From Posidonia oceanica (taxonomy: Eukaryota; Streptophyta; Magnoliopsida; Alismatales; Posidoniaceae), in contig JAZBRS010000026.1 in NCBI GenBank assembly GCA_037176725.1, positions 100,981,501 through 101,045,500 on the forward strand: 64,000 bases of DNA, given 5' to 3'. Each line of letters opens with the position of its first letter. Positions within the stretch are counted from its first letter, which is position 1. Below, one piece after another: positions 1 to 11,560 of the stretch. The notes under the pieces are model-generated. The model was not told where the DNA came from. It did not search any database and saw nothing but the letters and a program-made list of their open reading frames with translations. The position numbers and the translations under genes were made by a program.

Positions 1-2416
1 GCGTAGGTGAGAATGATGAACCATCGCCTGAGTTCTAGCCCTTTGATGATGACCTAGAGGGGCCTAACCTCCATGTTGAGGAAGAGACAGAGGCGATCAA
101 CAACAGCACAGCTACAGATGTTAAAGATGTCCGCATCAGTGCCAAACTGACACCCTAGGCTAGACTAGAGTTCATTGCATTCCTCATGGAATATGCAAAT
201 GTCTTTGCCTGGAGTTATGAAGACATGGTCGGCCTTGATGTCGAGATTGTAGTGCATAATCTACCGCTGGACCCAGAGGCGAAACCAGTGAAGCAGAAGC
301 TCCAGAAATGGTGACCACAGTGGCTGCTTAAGATCAAGGAGGAAATCATGAAGCAGCACAAAGTTGGCTTCCTCAAGATCATCCTCTATCCAGAATGGCT
401 CGCGAATGTTGTGTAAGTGCCTAAGAAGGACGGCAAGGTCCGCATGTGCATTGATTATAGGGACCTGAACAAGGCGAGCCCAAGGACGACTTCTTGTTGC
501 CACACATAAACGTCCTAGTTGACAATACAGTGGGACACAAGATGCTTTCGTTCAAGGACGGCTTCTCAGGCTATAACCAGATCAGATTGGCAAAAGAAGA
601 CATGGAAAAAACCTCGTTTATCACCCCTTGGGGAATCTTCTGCTACCAAGTTATGCCGTTTGGGCTTAAGAACGCCGGGGCAACATATCAAAGGGCAATG
701 ACAGCGCTGTTTCATGACCTCATGCATCAAGAAGTCGAGGTATACGTGGATGACATAATTGCCAAGTCCAAGGAGCCCGAGGATCACCTCGCCTACCTGA
801 AGAAGCTCTTTGATCGCCTGAGGAAGTACAAGCTTCACCTCAACCCCAGCAAATGTGTATTCGGGGTGTCATCTGGCAAACTGCTAGGCCACATTGTCAG
901 CCAGAGGGGAATTGAAGTGGACCCAGCCAAAGCTAAAGCCATCGTGGACATGCCACCCCCTAAGACTGAAAAAGAAGTCAGAGGCTTGCTGGGGCGTCTG
1001 CAATACATCAGTCGGTTCATTGCAAAGCTTACACCAATCTGTGAACTGATTTTCAAACACCTGAGGAAGAACGCACGGATCCATTGGAGCGAGGATTGCC
1101 AAGTTGCGTTTGATAAAATCAAGCAGCTCTTGATCAAGCCCCCTGTCCTGGTTCCTCCCACGCCAGGGAGACCTCTGATTCTCTACCTATCTAGCACGCA
1201 GCATTCCATGGGCACCGTCTTGGGCCAGCATGATGAATCAGGTAGAAAAGAGCATGCTATCTATGACCTGAGCAAGAAGTTCACTGATTGCGAAGTCAGG
1301 TATAGCACCATAGAGAAAACTTGCCTGTCTCTTGTCTAGGCCGTGTAGAAGCTGAGGCACTATATGATGGCACACCCAGTACAGCTCCTATGCTGGCATG
1401 ATCCCATCAAGTTCCTTTTTCAGAAGCCGGCTATGGTAAGAAGATGTGTTAAGTGGCAGGTGCTACTGTCTCAATATGACATCACCTTCGTCACATAGAA
1501 ATCAATGAAGGGGCAGGCCATGGCAGATCATCTGGCCGACTTTCCACTCTCTGAGTATCAGCCACTGCAGACACAGTTCCCTGATGAGGACATTCCGTTC
1601 GCCATGGAGGATTCAGAGTAGAAGGATCCTGAAGACGAACCACAGTGGCATCTGTACTTCGATGGTGCAGTCAATAGAAGAGGCAGGGGCATCGACGCTG
1701 TTCTAGCAACGCCGTAGGGAGAGCTGATCCCATTTGCGAGGAAGATGACATTCCCTTGCACCAACAATGAGGCAGAGTATGAGGCCTGCCTTATGGGATT
1801 GCAAGTCGCACTCGGGTACGACATGCTCAAACTGCATGTACATGGAGATGCGATGCTGGTCATCTCCCAGGTCAACAACGACTGGAAAACTAAAAACCCC
1901 AAGCTGGTACCATACCACGAATGCCTGCTGAAGCTCATTGAACACTTTGAAGAAATCTGCTTCACTTACATGAATAGAGCCAGGAACGCCTATGCAGATG
2001 CTCTAGCTACCCTAGCATCTTGTCTCTCTATACCCGAGTATCGTGCAGTGGACGTATCAGTCACTCGTGTGGAACAGCCCGCACACTGCATGAGGATCGA
2101 GGAAGTGGACCCAGCAGAGGACCTATCGTGGTACTATGACATCAAAGCTCTAGCTACCCTAGCATCTTGGCTCTCTATACCCAAGTATCGTGCAGTGGAC
2201 GTATCAGTCACTCGTGTGGAACAACCCACACACTGCATGAGCATCGAGGAAGCGGATCCAACAGAGGACCTACCGTGGTACTATGACATCAAAGCTTTCT
2301 TAGAATCTGGCAGCCTCCCACCTCACGCCTCAGCAGCGAATAGGAAGACTATGGTGCGTCTGGCGTCAAAGTATGTGCTGGGGGCAGGACATCTGTACAG
2401 AAGATCTTACAACTAG
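1..2416 (+). pseudogene. pol: Element A pol: reverse transcriptase, RNase H and second RNase H-like domain (decayed)
   Basis: This encodes the reverse transcriptase and RNase H part of a Gypsy polyprotein. Reading starts in the acidic linker before RT. RT motifs follow: the VPKKDGK start near 418-440, the FITPWG and MPFGLKNA blocks near 615-670 and the catalytic YVDD near 742-753. Classic RNase H runs about 1,080-1,490. A second RNase H-like domain starts with YFDGAVN near 1,650 and includes TNNEAEYEA near 1,760-1,790. There is one frameshift near 480 and many in-frame stops. Compared with copy C in this window, most stops fall where C has Gln or Trp (for example LVWAAQ reads LV*AV*). It cannot make a complete enzyme. 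The assignment to Tat-type pol is secure. Confidence 0.92.
2001..2294 (+). repeat. 147-bp in-frame tandem duplication inside element A pol
   Basis: A 147-bp unit (49 codons) starting CTCTAGCTACCCTAGCATCT is present twice, at 2,001 and 2,148. Each copy encodes LATLAS...SIP.YRAVDVSVTRVEQP and ends in WYYDIKA. The period is a multiple of three, so the frame is kept. The copies differ at several bases. It covers the end of the second RNase H-like domain and the linker to integrase. Confidence 0.9.
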
Positions 2417-3514
2417 ATGCTCCTACGCTATGTAGACAAGAAGGAGGCCGACACACTCATGCTTCAAGTCCATGCAGGGACCTGTGGCCCTCACATGAAC
2501 GGTGTGCTGCTGACCAAGAAGATTATGCTCCAAGGCTACTTTTGGTCAACCATGGAGGCAGACTGCTGTCACTTCGTGCACAGATGTCATAACTGCCAGA
2601 TCCATGGGAACTTCATACATGCTCCCCCACAACAACTACATAGCATGTCTTCGCCGTGGCCTTTCTCCACCTGGGGGATCGATGTCGTTGGCGCCATACA
2701 CCCACCAACTTCCAACGGTCATCGCTACATTCTGGTAGCGATCGACTATTTTACTAAGTGGGTGGAAGCAGCCTCCTACAAAACCGTTACCGCCGCGATT
2801 ACTGAAAAGTTCATCAGAAACAACATTATAACTCGGTATGGGGTTCCGAATGCTCTCATCTCTGATAACGGCACGAACTTCATTGCCAAGAGGATCGAAG
2901 ACTACCTGCAGAGCTTCAATATCAAGCATCATAGGTCCTCACCTTATCGGACACAGATGAATGGCACGGTAGAGTCTGCCAATAAGAACCTTATCAAGAT
3001 CTTGAAAAAGATGGCAAAGACTCACAAGGATTGGCATGACAAGCTTCTGTATGCACTCTAGGCGTACAGGACATCAGTCCGGATCTCGACAGGAGCAATC
3101 CCTTACTCGTTGGTGTACGGCATGGAGGCGATACTGCCTATTGAAGTAGAGATCCCCTCGTTGCGGATCCTACGAGAAGCTGAGTTAGAGGAAGTAGAAT
3201 GGGTCGAAGACTACTGCATCCAACTGAATCTGATTGACGAGCATAGGCTGCAAGCCATGCATCATGCTCAATGTTACCAGAAGCGATCGGCCAGAGAATA
3301 CTAGAAGAAGGTTAGGCCCCGAAGCTTCCATCCAGGGGATATGGTCCTTTGAGCCATCCACCTACCAGATAGCCGAGGCAAATTCCGGCCCAACTGGCGT
3401 GGCCCTTTTCTGATCAAGCGGGTCTTCTCCGATGGCGCCATAGTCTTAGAGAGCATGGAGCAGGTTGAACAATCAGAATCAGTCAACATGTGCTACCTCA
3501 AGAAGTACTACTAG
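2417..3514 (+). pseudogene. Element A integrase (decayed)
   Basis: This is a retroviral-type integrase. The N-terminal HHCC zinc-binding module is at about 2,475-2,605 (His...His...CHNC). The catalytic core follows, with the first Asp in GIDVVGA near 2,677, the second in SDNGTNF near 2,870 and the Glu in GTVESANK near 2,970. The C-terminal part (VYGMEAILP near 3,110 and the YLKKYY end) continues to the stop at 3,512-3,514. It follows the RT/RNase H part after one stop at 2,414, where Gln is expected. Other stops include one at 3,060 where ALWAYRTS is expected. All three catalytic residues are present but the frame is interrupted. Confidence 0.92.
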
Positions 3515-4962
3515 TAGCCAGCCGCTGTTACCTTACAGAGTCCCCTTTCCCCCTTTCTCTTGCATTTTACTTTCGCATGCATCTTAAGTCATGTTTACCT
3601 ATCAGAGAAATGTAAATACATCATATACATTGTAATCATAGCCCAGTGATGAGATCAGAAATGCTTACCTACACTGGAAAGAGTCTACTCTACCTCACCT
3701 GATACTACTTAGGTTCTCTAACTAGTGAGGGAGCCACCCTACAGTGAGGACCGACGAAGTGTCTAGACCCCCTAGGACTTACACCTCCTGAGGGAAATAA
3801 AATGCGAGGGTGTGTGAGAGTGTGAGCTAAAAAAGTATACATGTCCAAGTCTGGGTACAAAAAAAAAGGGAAGAAGATAGAAGGCAAAGACAGAAGTTAG
3901 CCCTAGAGATAGAGGTGAGTAGCGTGACCCTATCCCTCGTGCTTTCCTTGGAGAGGAGTCGAAGTCCATGCCTAGGGAACCCTCAAATTTCACAGGATTT
4001 AGCCACCCCTGACCAGTAGCAACTCCCCTGCCTTAAACCAGGTGCTTTTTTACCTCCAAGTCAGGGATGGGGAAGCCTGCACACCAATGTGGGAGTAAAA
4101 GAAGAATGAATGATAAAAAGAGTGGGTATAGGTCCTCGAGAGTCTGGCACGGAGCCTGTCCTCACCTTACCACCACCTTAACATTTAAAACCATCACCCA
4201 TTCCGGAGTGCCACCAATAGTTAGGAGTCTGAGTAGAGTCCGGTGAATCAGAGACCACTCCTTTCCTTTGAAACAGGCATCAAGCACTCCATATGCTGAG
4301 GGCAAAAGGAATTTAGTATAGATCATGCACGCATCTATCTGTCATCAATTTGCCCCTCTCACCCCTTTTCCTCCCACTCTACAAGGCTCAGCTCGACGTT
4401 GGGACAGTACTCTCGTCGAGGCAGGTTGATCGCCTTCAAGTCTCAAAGTAGTTATCGTGGTCAGTGCAACAGTTCAAAGAGTATCTCAGCAACCAGAGAC
4501 AAGGCAGCTACCTCGGAGACAGCAGAATAGCCTTGGCACCCTGAAGTTCCTCATGGGCCGTCGGGCCTGCGCAGTCAGGCACCACCCTGGACCATGATGT
4601 AGCACTGCTCTGGGCGGACGAAGCCCCATTTTGCTTGCTTCCCCGCTCCGTATGGACGAGGGCAAGCGTACCCCTTTTGTGACTTCGCCCTATGCAGGCG
4701 AAGTCCCCCCTTTTTTTGCGTAGCTGAATGTGTTTAATTTCTATGGTCTGATTGTTAGCTGTAACATAAAGAACTGCTTTGTTTATTTCCAGATGTGCAT
4801 TTGTTTCTTTGATCTGCTTCGATATGTGCATCTGTTTTCTCTGATAGCCAGTATTGCAAGCCTGTATGTGATCTAGACTGATGAACAACTCTGATTTCAG
4901 GTACTTGGATATTTTGTCCTGTGCTTCCCTCAAGCCCTGCTTCCTCCCTCCTTGCTAGCAAA
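3515..4962 (+). other. Non-coding spacer between integrase and extra gene of element A
   Basis: I see no credible gene here. An AATAAA at about 3,796 could serve as a poly(A) signal for pol. The 4,700-4,920 stretch is T-rich with acceptor-like ends (TTTCCAG at about 4,792 and TTTCAG at about 4,901), so it could hold leader introns of the gene that follows. The ORFs present in this stretch have no recognisable domain. Confidence 0.6.
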
Positions 4963-6158
4963 ATGGGCTTCCCTACCTTAGTTACCCCACCATGCTGCTC
5001 CGAGGTTCTCCAAGACTGGATCGGCCAACTCACTGCCAATGACTATGAGAGGCTAAGCTTGTAGGGCATCCCCCCTAGGCTTTTAAAGGCTGCTGATGTA
5101 GAAGTCAGTCGGCATCTTCTCTATGCTGCTGCAAGGTTTTGGAAGCCAACGTACCATGTCTTCTGCTTCAACAAGACAGAGTTAACACCTACACTGAAGG
5201 AGGTACGCTGAATCTGCGGCTTCTCCAAACTTATGGGACCTGCCATATTCATGAGGCGAGATGGATACCTTGCAACACTGAGCCAGCTAACTGGACTCTC
5301 CACTGTTGAATGCAAGCATAGGCTACTCTGCCCCACTGATGCCGCGCCCCTAATCCACCTGCAATACTTTGATGAGGTCGCCAAGAAGCGTGCCGCACTT
5401 GGAGATGAACTGTGGCTCTGGGGTTTTGTTACCCGTTTCTTAGGTGAGTTGCCATGGCCGTTTGATGGTCGCTGTTGAAATAGCGGAGATCGCCCTTGCT
5501 GTGGCAACCTGGCAAATAGACCTGGCACTGGTGGTCCTAGCATAGGCATATCAAGGACTGGATTGCATCTCACACCACTGCGTGCCACTTCCACGGCTGC
5601 GGATCCCTAGTACAGGTTTGGCTGGCCGGACATCTGGAGTTAGACATTCTGCGGCCCCAAAAGCAAGCATTTGAGACATACTGTGTTAGCGACCACGCCA
5701 AGACCATCAAGAGTGTTCGTGAAGAATATGAGAAGCTGTCACAACTAATTGATGATACAGTAATCTGGCGCATCATCCCCTCTACAGTTGAGCCATTTAC
5801 TGTATTCTTCAGCGCTCGCAACACGTGACTAGTCGTGCTACCAGGACTCACCGGAGGAGTCGAATATCATCCTATCTGGGTTATGCGGCAGTTCGGATTT
5901 CAGCAGGGTGCCTTTATTGACAGCATAGTGCCTAAGCTTCTCCAACCTTACCCGTTTAACTCAACTGTGGCAACAACAGAGCTAGCAGACCTGATGCGAT
6001 GTGGAGTGCAGTCCACAGACATCGCACCTGTCAAAGGTTCAGGATGCTCCTCGGATTATATAACTGAAGTGCAGGGGCTCTGGCCCATCAACGAGATTCC
6101 ACCCGGTGCACCTCTGTTCCCTGACACCAGGAAGGCGAAGAAGGCTCGTATCAGTTAG
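4963..6158 (+). pseudogene. DUF7745-like extra gene in sense orientation (element A)
   Basis: The conceptual protein resembles the plant DUF7745-like family, relatives of the plant mobile domain often found inside retroelements. Visible blocks, in order, are ARFWKPTYHVFCF near 5,130, LTPTLKEV near 5,185, RRDGYLATLSQLTG near 5,255, an aliphatic helix with VATWQIDLALVVLA near 5,500, FHGCGSLVQVW near 5,590, and VEYHPIWVMRQFG near 5,865. It ends in a basic tail (RKAKKARIS). There are stops (5,061 and 5,210) and one frameshift near 5,465. The start is the first ATG in frame with the conserved part. It has the same orientation as pol, unlike the related genes in element E. Its function is unknown, and the DUF name is from memory without a profile search. 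Confidence 0.7.
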
Positions 6159-6690
6159 GGCGTTTTTACCACCGCTTATCTCCCTTTTGAGTCATGCTGT
6201 ACCTTGTTTGGCCTGCTACAGGTGTGTAATCAAGACTTTATCAATGCAAGGACATTTTTACTTATCTACTTCTGTATCGGATTTACTTTCCATGGCTTGA
6301 TGCATGCATGGTCTCACATTATCACATCCTCAGCATACTGCTTCAACTTCACACACCACACCCCACGGAGCCGTGCAGAGGGTACTAGCAGATCTTGACA
6401 GTTCGCAAGAGTAGGAGCAATTACCAACATTCCCAGCGTGAAAGGAAACTACAAGAAAACCGTTGCACCTCGTCCGGATGCCAGAATCTCTGAAGACCAA
6501 TGCCGGAACTACCCAAGCAAAGCCTCGAGCACTCTCGCCCGGATCCTCCTCTAGGCTAGTAACCCTAACTCCTCGCTTGACAAGCGCGTTAGCTTTGTCT
6601 GCATCTCCGTTTTGATGCCAAGGGTGCTTCGGCTGTCCCTTGGTATCGTCCTTGATACTAGGGACATCTTTTTTGCTACCCTATGGTATC
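6159..6690 (+). other. Spacer before the 70-bp array, with a block shared with element D
   Basis: No gene is seen. The block at about 6,612-6,690 (GATGCCAAGGGTGCTTCGG then CCCTTGGTATC) recurs at 8,510-8,610 and in element D at about 38,785-38,870 and 39,235-39,315. This ties A and D to one lineage. Confidence 0.65.
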
Positions 6691-6693
6691 ACT

Positions 6694-8450
6694 CTCCCTC
6701 TTTTGTTTTGTTCGTTTGCTTACTTCCTCAGTCAGTTTGAGGACAAGCCCCTTTGCATGCCTTTTCGAAGTCACGTCTGTTTCGTTCGCTTGCTTCCTCA
6801 GTCAGTTTGAGGACAAGCTCCTTTGTGTGCCTTTTCTAAGTCACGTCTGTTTCGTTTGCTTGCTTCCTCAGTCAATCTGAGGACAAGCCCCTTTGCATGC
6901 CTTTTAGAAATCACGTTTGTTTCATTTTCTTGCTTCCCTAGTCAATCTGAGGACAAGTCCCTTTGCGTGCCTTTTCAAAGTCACGTCTGTTTCGTTCGCT
7001 TGCTTCCTCCATTTTGAGGACAAGCCCCTTTACGTACCTTTTCGAAGTCATGTCTGTTTCGTTTGCTTGCTTCCTCAGTCAGTTTGAGGACAAGCCCCTT
7101 TGCATGCCTTTTCGAAATCACGTCTGTTTCGTTTGCTTGCTTCCCCAGTCAATCTGAGGACAAGCCCCTTTGCATGCCTTTTCGAAGTCACGTCTGTTTT
7201 GTTCACTTGCTTCCTCCATTTTGAGGACAAGCCCATTTGCGTGCCTTTTCGAAGTCACGTCTGTTTCGTTTGCTTGCTTCCTCAGTCAGTCTGAGGACAA
7301 GCCCCTTTGCATGCCTTTTCGAAGTCACGTCTGTTTCGTTTGCCTGCTTCCCCAGTCAGTCTGAGGACAAGCTCTTTTGTGTGCCTTTTCGAAGTCACGT
7401 CTGTTTCGTTTGCTTGCTTCCCCAATCAATCTAAGGACTAGCCCCTTTGCGTGCCTTTTCGAAGTCATGTCTCTTTCATTCGCTTGCTTCCTCCGTTTTG
7501 AGGACAAGCCCCTTTGCATGCCTTTTCGAAGTCACATCTATTTTGTTTGCTTGCTTCCTCAGTTAGTCTGAGGACAAGCCCCTTTGCGTGTCTTTTCGAA
7601 GTCACGTCTGTTTCGTTTGCTTGCTTCCCCAGTCAGTTTGAGGACAAGCCCCTTTGCGTGCCTTTTCTAAGTTACGTCTGTTTCGTTTGCTTGCTTCCTC
7701 AGTTAGTCTGAGGACAAGCTCCTTTGCGTGCCTTTTCGAAGTCACGTTTGTTTCGTTTGCTTGCTTCCCCAGTCAATCTGAGGGCAAGCCCCTTTGCGTG
7801 CATTTTCGAAGTCATGTCTGTTTCATTTGCTTGCTTCCTCGGTCAGTCTGAGGACAAGTCCCTTTGCATGCCTTTTCAAAGTCACGTCTGTTTCGTTTGT
7901 TTGCTTCATTAGTCAGTCTGAGGACAAGCTCCTTTGCGTGCCTTTTCTAAGTCACGTCTGTTTCGTTTGCTTGCTTCCTCAGTCAGTCTGAGGACAAGCC
8001 CCTTTGCGTGCCTTTTTGAAGTCACGTCTATTTTGTTTGCTTGCTTCCCCAGTCAGTCTGAGGACAAGTCCCTTTGCATGCCTTTTCGAAGTCACGTCTG
8101 TTTCATTTGCTTGCTTCTTCAGTCAGTCTGAGGACAAGCCCCATTGCGTGCCTTTTCGAAGTCATGTCTGTTTCGTTTGTTTGCTTCCTCAGTCAGTCTG
8201 AGGACAAGCTCCTTTGCATGCCTTTTTGAAGTCACGTCTGTTTCATTTGCTTGCTTCCTCAGTCAGTCTGAGGACAAGCTCCTTTGTGTGCCTTTTCGAA
8301 GTCACATCTGTTTGCTTGCTTGCTTCCTTCGTTTTGAGGACAAGCCCCTTTGCGTGCCTTTTCGAGGTCACGTCTGTTTCGTTTGCTTGCTTCCTCAGTC
8401 AGTCTGAGGACAAGCCCCTTTGTGTGCCTTTTCGAAGACACGTCTGTCTA
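6694..8450 (+). repeat. 70-bp tandem array (about 25 copies), element A
   Basis: The unit has a period of 70 bp with a few 67-bp variants. Its core is TTGCTTGCTTCCTCAGTCAG followed by TCTGAGGACAAGCCCCTTTG. Each unit contains the inverted repeat TCCTCA-GTCAGTC-TGAGGA. The 67-bp variants carry TCCTC-CATTTT-GAGGA, so they keep a stem. The array lies between the extra gene and the 3' LTR. Because 70 is not a multiple of three, staggered overlapping ORFs of about 65 codons appear; they are artefacts. Confidence 0.95.
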
Positions 8451-9038
8451 TTTTCCCTCTTCCGGGCTGGCATCCCTAATTGTTCGGCTGACACCCGTCA
8501 CGACGTCTAGCTTTTGATACTAGGGGCGTTTTTGCTGCCCCTTGGCATCGTTTCCCGATACCAGGGGCATCTTTTTTTCACGACCTTGAGGTATCGGTCT
8601 TTTCCTTTTGGACTGGCAGCCCCAACTACCTGGACGGCAAGCACGTTAGTCTTGTCTGGTGTCCCCTTTTTGTGCAAGTTTGGATCGGCTGCAAACTTGT
8701 TGCCCGGCATCACATTGCACTTCTTGTTAGCATCGCATTACATTTTCCCATCAGCATCACATATACACATCGCCCGCATCCCCTAGTGGAGTTCAGCACG
8801 GCAGGCATTGGCATAGGTTTTATTTTTAGCATCAGCATGGCTTCATACATTAGCATTGCACTGCGTCTGCCTTTTTGCATCTGCATTTGCATTCGCAATG
8901 CGGCAACGAGTCACGACTTTTTGGTGCATCCGCTGAATAAGTGACTCACGCCGATAGCAACCTCTGGCTCTCACTAGGCATCAGCTGGGGTGTCTTGTCA
9001 ACCTTGAGCCACAGTCTTGCTCCGCTTGACCTCGCTCC
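8451..9038 (+). other. 3' spacer of element A, homologous to that of element D
   Basis: No gene is seen. The stretch with CCTAGTGGAGT, GGCAACGAGTCA and GAATAAGTGACTCACGCC is shared with element D (40,535-40,790) up to the polypurine tract. This shows that A and D have the same 3' end. Confidence 0.7.
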
Positions 9039-9048
9039 AGGAGGGGCA
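9039..9048 (+). promoter_or_regulatory. Polypurine tract of element A
   Basis: AGGAGGGGCA lies just before the LTR start and matches the tract of element D (40,791-40,800). It would prime plus-strand DNA synthesis. Confidence 0.85.
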
Positions 9049-9094
9049 TCTATAGACACCCCATTTTGACTCCAGGATTAATGGCTTTTCTCTG

Positions 9095-9610
9095 GTGGAC
9101 TCAAACCCTAAACCTTACAACCAAAACCTTAGAAACCCTAGGTCACATTCCATTCAAACCCACAACCACAACCACAACCACAACCACTCCAAAACCCTAA
9201 ACCTTAATCCCATTTCACACCCATTTTCACAACCAAAACCCTAAACCCTAATTTCATGTCAAATCTGATTTTCACAACCACTCCTAAACCTTAAACCCAC
9301 ACCCATTTTCACAACCAAAATCACAAACCCTAAACTTACATCTTATATCAAATCCCACTTAAACCCAAAGCCCAAAACCCAAAACCCATTCCTTTCAAAC
9401 CCTAAACCCATGTTTCTTTCAAAACCCATCTTATCCAAACCCTAAACTAATATCCCATGCAAACCCTAAACCCTAAAACCCTAAACCCATGCATTCAAAC
9501 CAGAAAGACCCAAATGCCATTCAAGAAAAAAACCAAAAAAACCTAAACCCATGCATTTAAACCCAAAACCCTAATTCCACTAAAAAAAGCAAAACCCTAA
9601 GCCCATTGCC
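9095..9610. repeat. Degenerate telomere-like AAACCCTAA cluster
   Basis: About a dozen AAACCCTAA or CCCTAAACC motifs, mixed with CCAAAACC variants, fill the LTR upstream of the TATA box. They match the plant telomere/telo-box sequence but are too irregular to be a real interstitial telomere. Confidence 0.75.
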
Positions 9611-9687
9611 TTACCTCACACACCCATCTTGGCCGGCCATCCCTCTGCCCAGATGGGATCGAGTGGCCTTCATCGCCTCCCCACCAG

Positions 9688-9693
9688 TATAAA
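9688..9693 (+). promoter_or_regulatory. TATA box of element A LTR
   Basis: TATAAA lies downstream of the AAACCCTAA-rich zone and upstream of a purine-rich leader, the expected place for the LTR core promoter. Confidence 0.6.
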
Positions 9694-10091
9694 CCCTAGC
9701 AACCCTAAGAGAAGAGGAGGAGAAGAAAAAGAGGAGAGAGAGAGAAGAGAGAAAGGAAGAAAACCTAGCCGACCACCTTCCTCCTCCAGCCAGCTCCTCT
9801 CCCTTGCCTTCATCCAGTGTTCTCCAGCTCCAGGAGCCACCTACGAGCCCACCTGCAAGAGCCTTCATCGGCGAGAGGAGAGGATAACAGAGGAGAGAGA
9901 AAATGATAATTCTCCTCTAAACCGAACTGCACCGCACGTCTGCCCCTCTCCCTTGCTTCCACGGCCTTCATCCATCGCTCTCCACCTTCGTGAACCACCC
10001 ACAAGTCCACCTGCAAGAGTCGTTGCCAGTGAGAGCCATAGAGAAATGAAAGAGAGAGAAAAGGACTGTGAGCACGCATTTCTTCCTTTCC

Positions 10092-10096
10092 AGTTG
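10092..10096. repeat. Target-site duplication AGTTG, left copy
   Basis: AGTTG immediately precedes the solo LTR start and is repeated right after its end at 15,985-15,989. Confidence 0.75.
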
Positions 10097-10799
10097 GGTT
10101 GACACCCCATTTTGACAGGCTTAATCAATTGGAATCTCCTAGTGACTTCTGGATCCAAACTTAGGTCAAAACTACACATTCCTTTTCATCCTACCCTTCA
10201 AAACAAGCCCAAACTTGACCTAGAATTGCACCTCTTTCCCAAGCTCAAAAACTACCCAAAAACCATAGGAAAGCTCACCATTCCCAACTTAGCAAACCTA
10301 CCCAAAAACCCTCAAATTTTCAAACCAACACTACTCCCAAAAATCCTAGAAAACCTAGGTAAAACTACCCTTTTTCTACACCTCAAAAACCCTTGCAAAA
10401 CTTTCCCAAAACCAAACACAAATCGTAGGTCCAACACTAGAGACCCTAGGCTATACACTCCCCAAATCTCACCCCTTTCCTAAACCTCTAGCCCCTTCAT
10501 TTCATCAAATTATCCTTTTCTCTCTCCTGGATTATTCTTTTCTCTCTCCTCTCTCTCTCTCTCCTGATTATCCTCCTTCTTTTCACCCCCTTCTCTCCCT
10601 TCTTCTGGCTTGGTTGTGGGCCCCCCTTGTGCATCTATCTCTTCTGAATCTTATTCCTATTTTTTATCTTATTTTTAGCCTTTTCCTTGATTTTCTAAAA
10701 AATATTTTCTTCCAACCCTTCCTTTTCCTCTTTACTCCTCCATTTCCCCCTTTTCTTCTTCCTTTTCCTTTTCTCTTCCTTCCTTCTACTAAATCCCTA

Positions 10800-11560
10800 A
10801 AAAATCCTTAAAAACTTTTAAAACTCTAAAACAAAAAGAAAACAAACCAAAACCCTAAAAGAAATAATTAAAAACATTAAACAAACAATTAAAAACCAAA
10901 ACCTAACTAAATCCAGCTAAAATGGAAAACTAAGAATGCAACTTAAAAAATGCAAAACAAACAAAAAGAAAATGCTGTAAAATCAAGGAAAAAACTAAAA
11001 TGTAATCAAAACAAGTAAAAGTAAAATCCTATCAAAAAAAATCAAGAAAACAAATCCTGAAAGAAAGGAAACACTTAAGAAATGCTAAGGCTAGTAATTA
11101 AGGAAAAAACTTAACTTAACAATCCTAAAAACAAACAATTTGAAAACTTAATTAAAAAATAAAAACAAACAATCAAAAATCTGAAAACACCTAATTAAAA
11201 ACTTAACAAGAAGACCTAACCTAAAAAATATTAAAAGAAATTGACAAACAAAACCAAATCTAAAAGGAAACTTAAACAAAACCCTAAAAAGACTAAAATC
11301 AAAAATCTAAAACTCATCCTAATTAATTTAAAAACAAAGCTTTTTTTAAAAAAAAATCCTAATTAACATCCCAAGTGTTTAACAAGAAAAACATAATTAA
11401 AAAACAACTTAAAGGACTTAACAAACATTTAAACAAAATCAAAAACAAAGAAAACCCTAAAAACCCTAATCAAAACTAAATCTCTTTAAACCTAATTAAC
11501 TTATTAAAAACAATCGTTAAAAGACTTGATCAAAGTCCTAACTTAAAACTCAACCATTCT
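10800..11560. repeat. A-rich low-complexity segment in the solo LTR
   Basis: Runs such as AAAACAAA, AACCCTAAAA and AATTAAAAAC fill this stretch. No ORF or unit period is evident. Confidence 0.7.

Larger units (their letters stand above)
1..9050 (+). mobile_element. Element A: internal region of a Tat-type LTR retrotransposon (5' part outside window)
   Basis: The order on the plus strand is RT, RNase H, second RNase H-like domain, integrase, spacer, extra DUF7745-like gene, 70-bp tandem array, spacer, polypurine tract and 3' LTR. An extra gene and tandem arrays between integrase and the 3' LTR are typical of Tat/Ogre-type Gypsy elements. The reading frame is already open at base 1, so gag, protease and the 5' LTR lie to the left of the window. 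The right end of A's LTR (19,260) abuts minus-strand element C inside its RNase H, so A appears to be inserted in C. Confidence 0.85.
9051..10096 (+). mobile_element. Element A 3' LTR, first part
   Basis: The LTR starts TATAGACACCCCATTTTGAC, a form of the family start TGTAGACACCCC with TG changed to TA. It holds an AAACCCTAA-rich segment, a TATA box at 9,688 and a purine-rich leader. It is interrupted at 10,096 by a solo LTR and resumes at 15,990. Confidence 0.8.

Noticed and set aside
6694..8450. CRISPR-like array
   Set aside because: The units are contiguous 70-bp tandem repeats without unique spacers, in plant retroelement DNA.
6683..8510. Many overlapping plus-strand ORFs of 60-98 codons with the same Cys/Phe-rich sequence
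   Set aside because: They are the 70-bp tandem repeat read in successive frames; no gene structure.
9095..9610. True interstitial telomere
   Set aside because: The AAACCCTAA motifs are irregularly spaced and mixed with variants, and lie inside an LTR.
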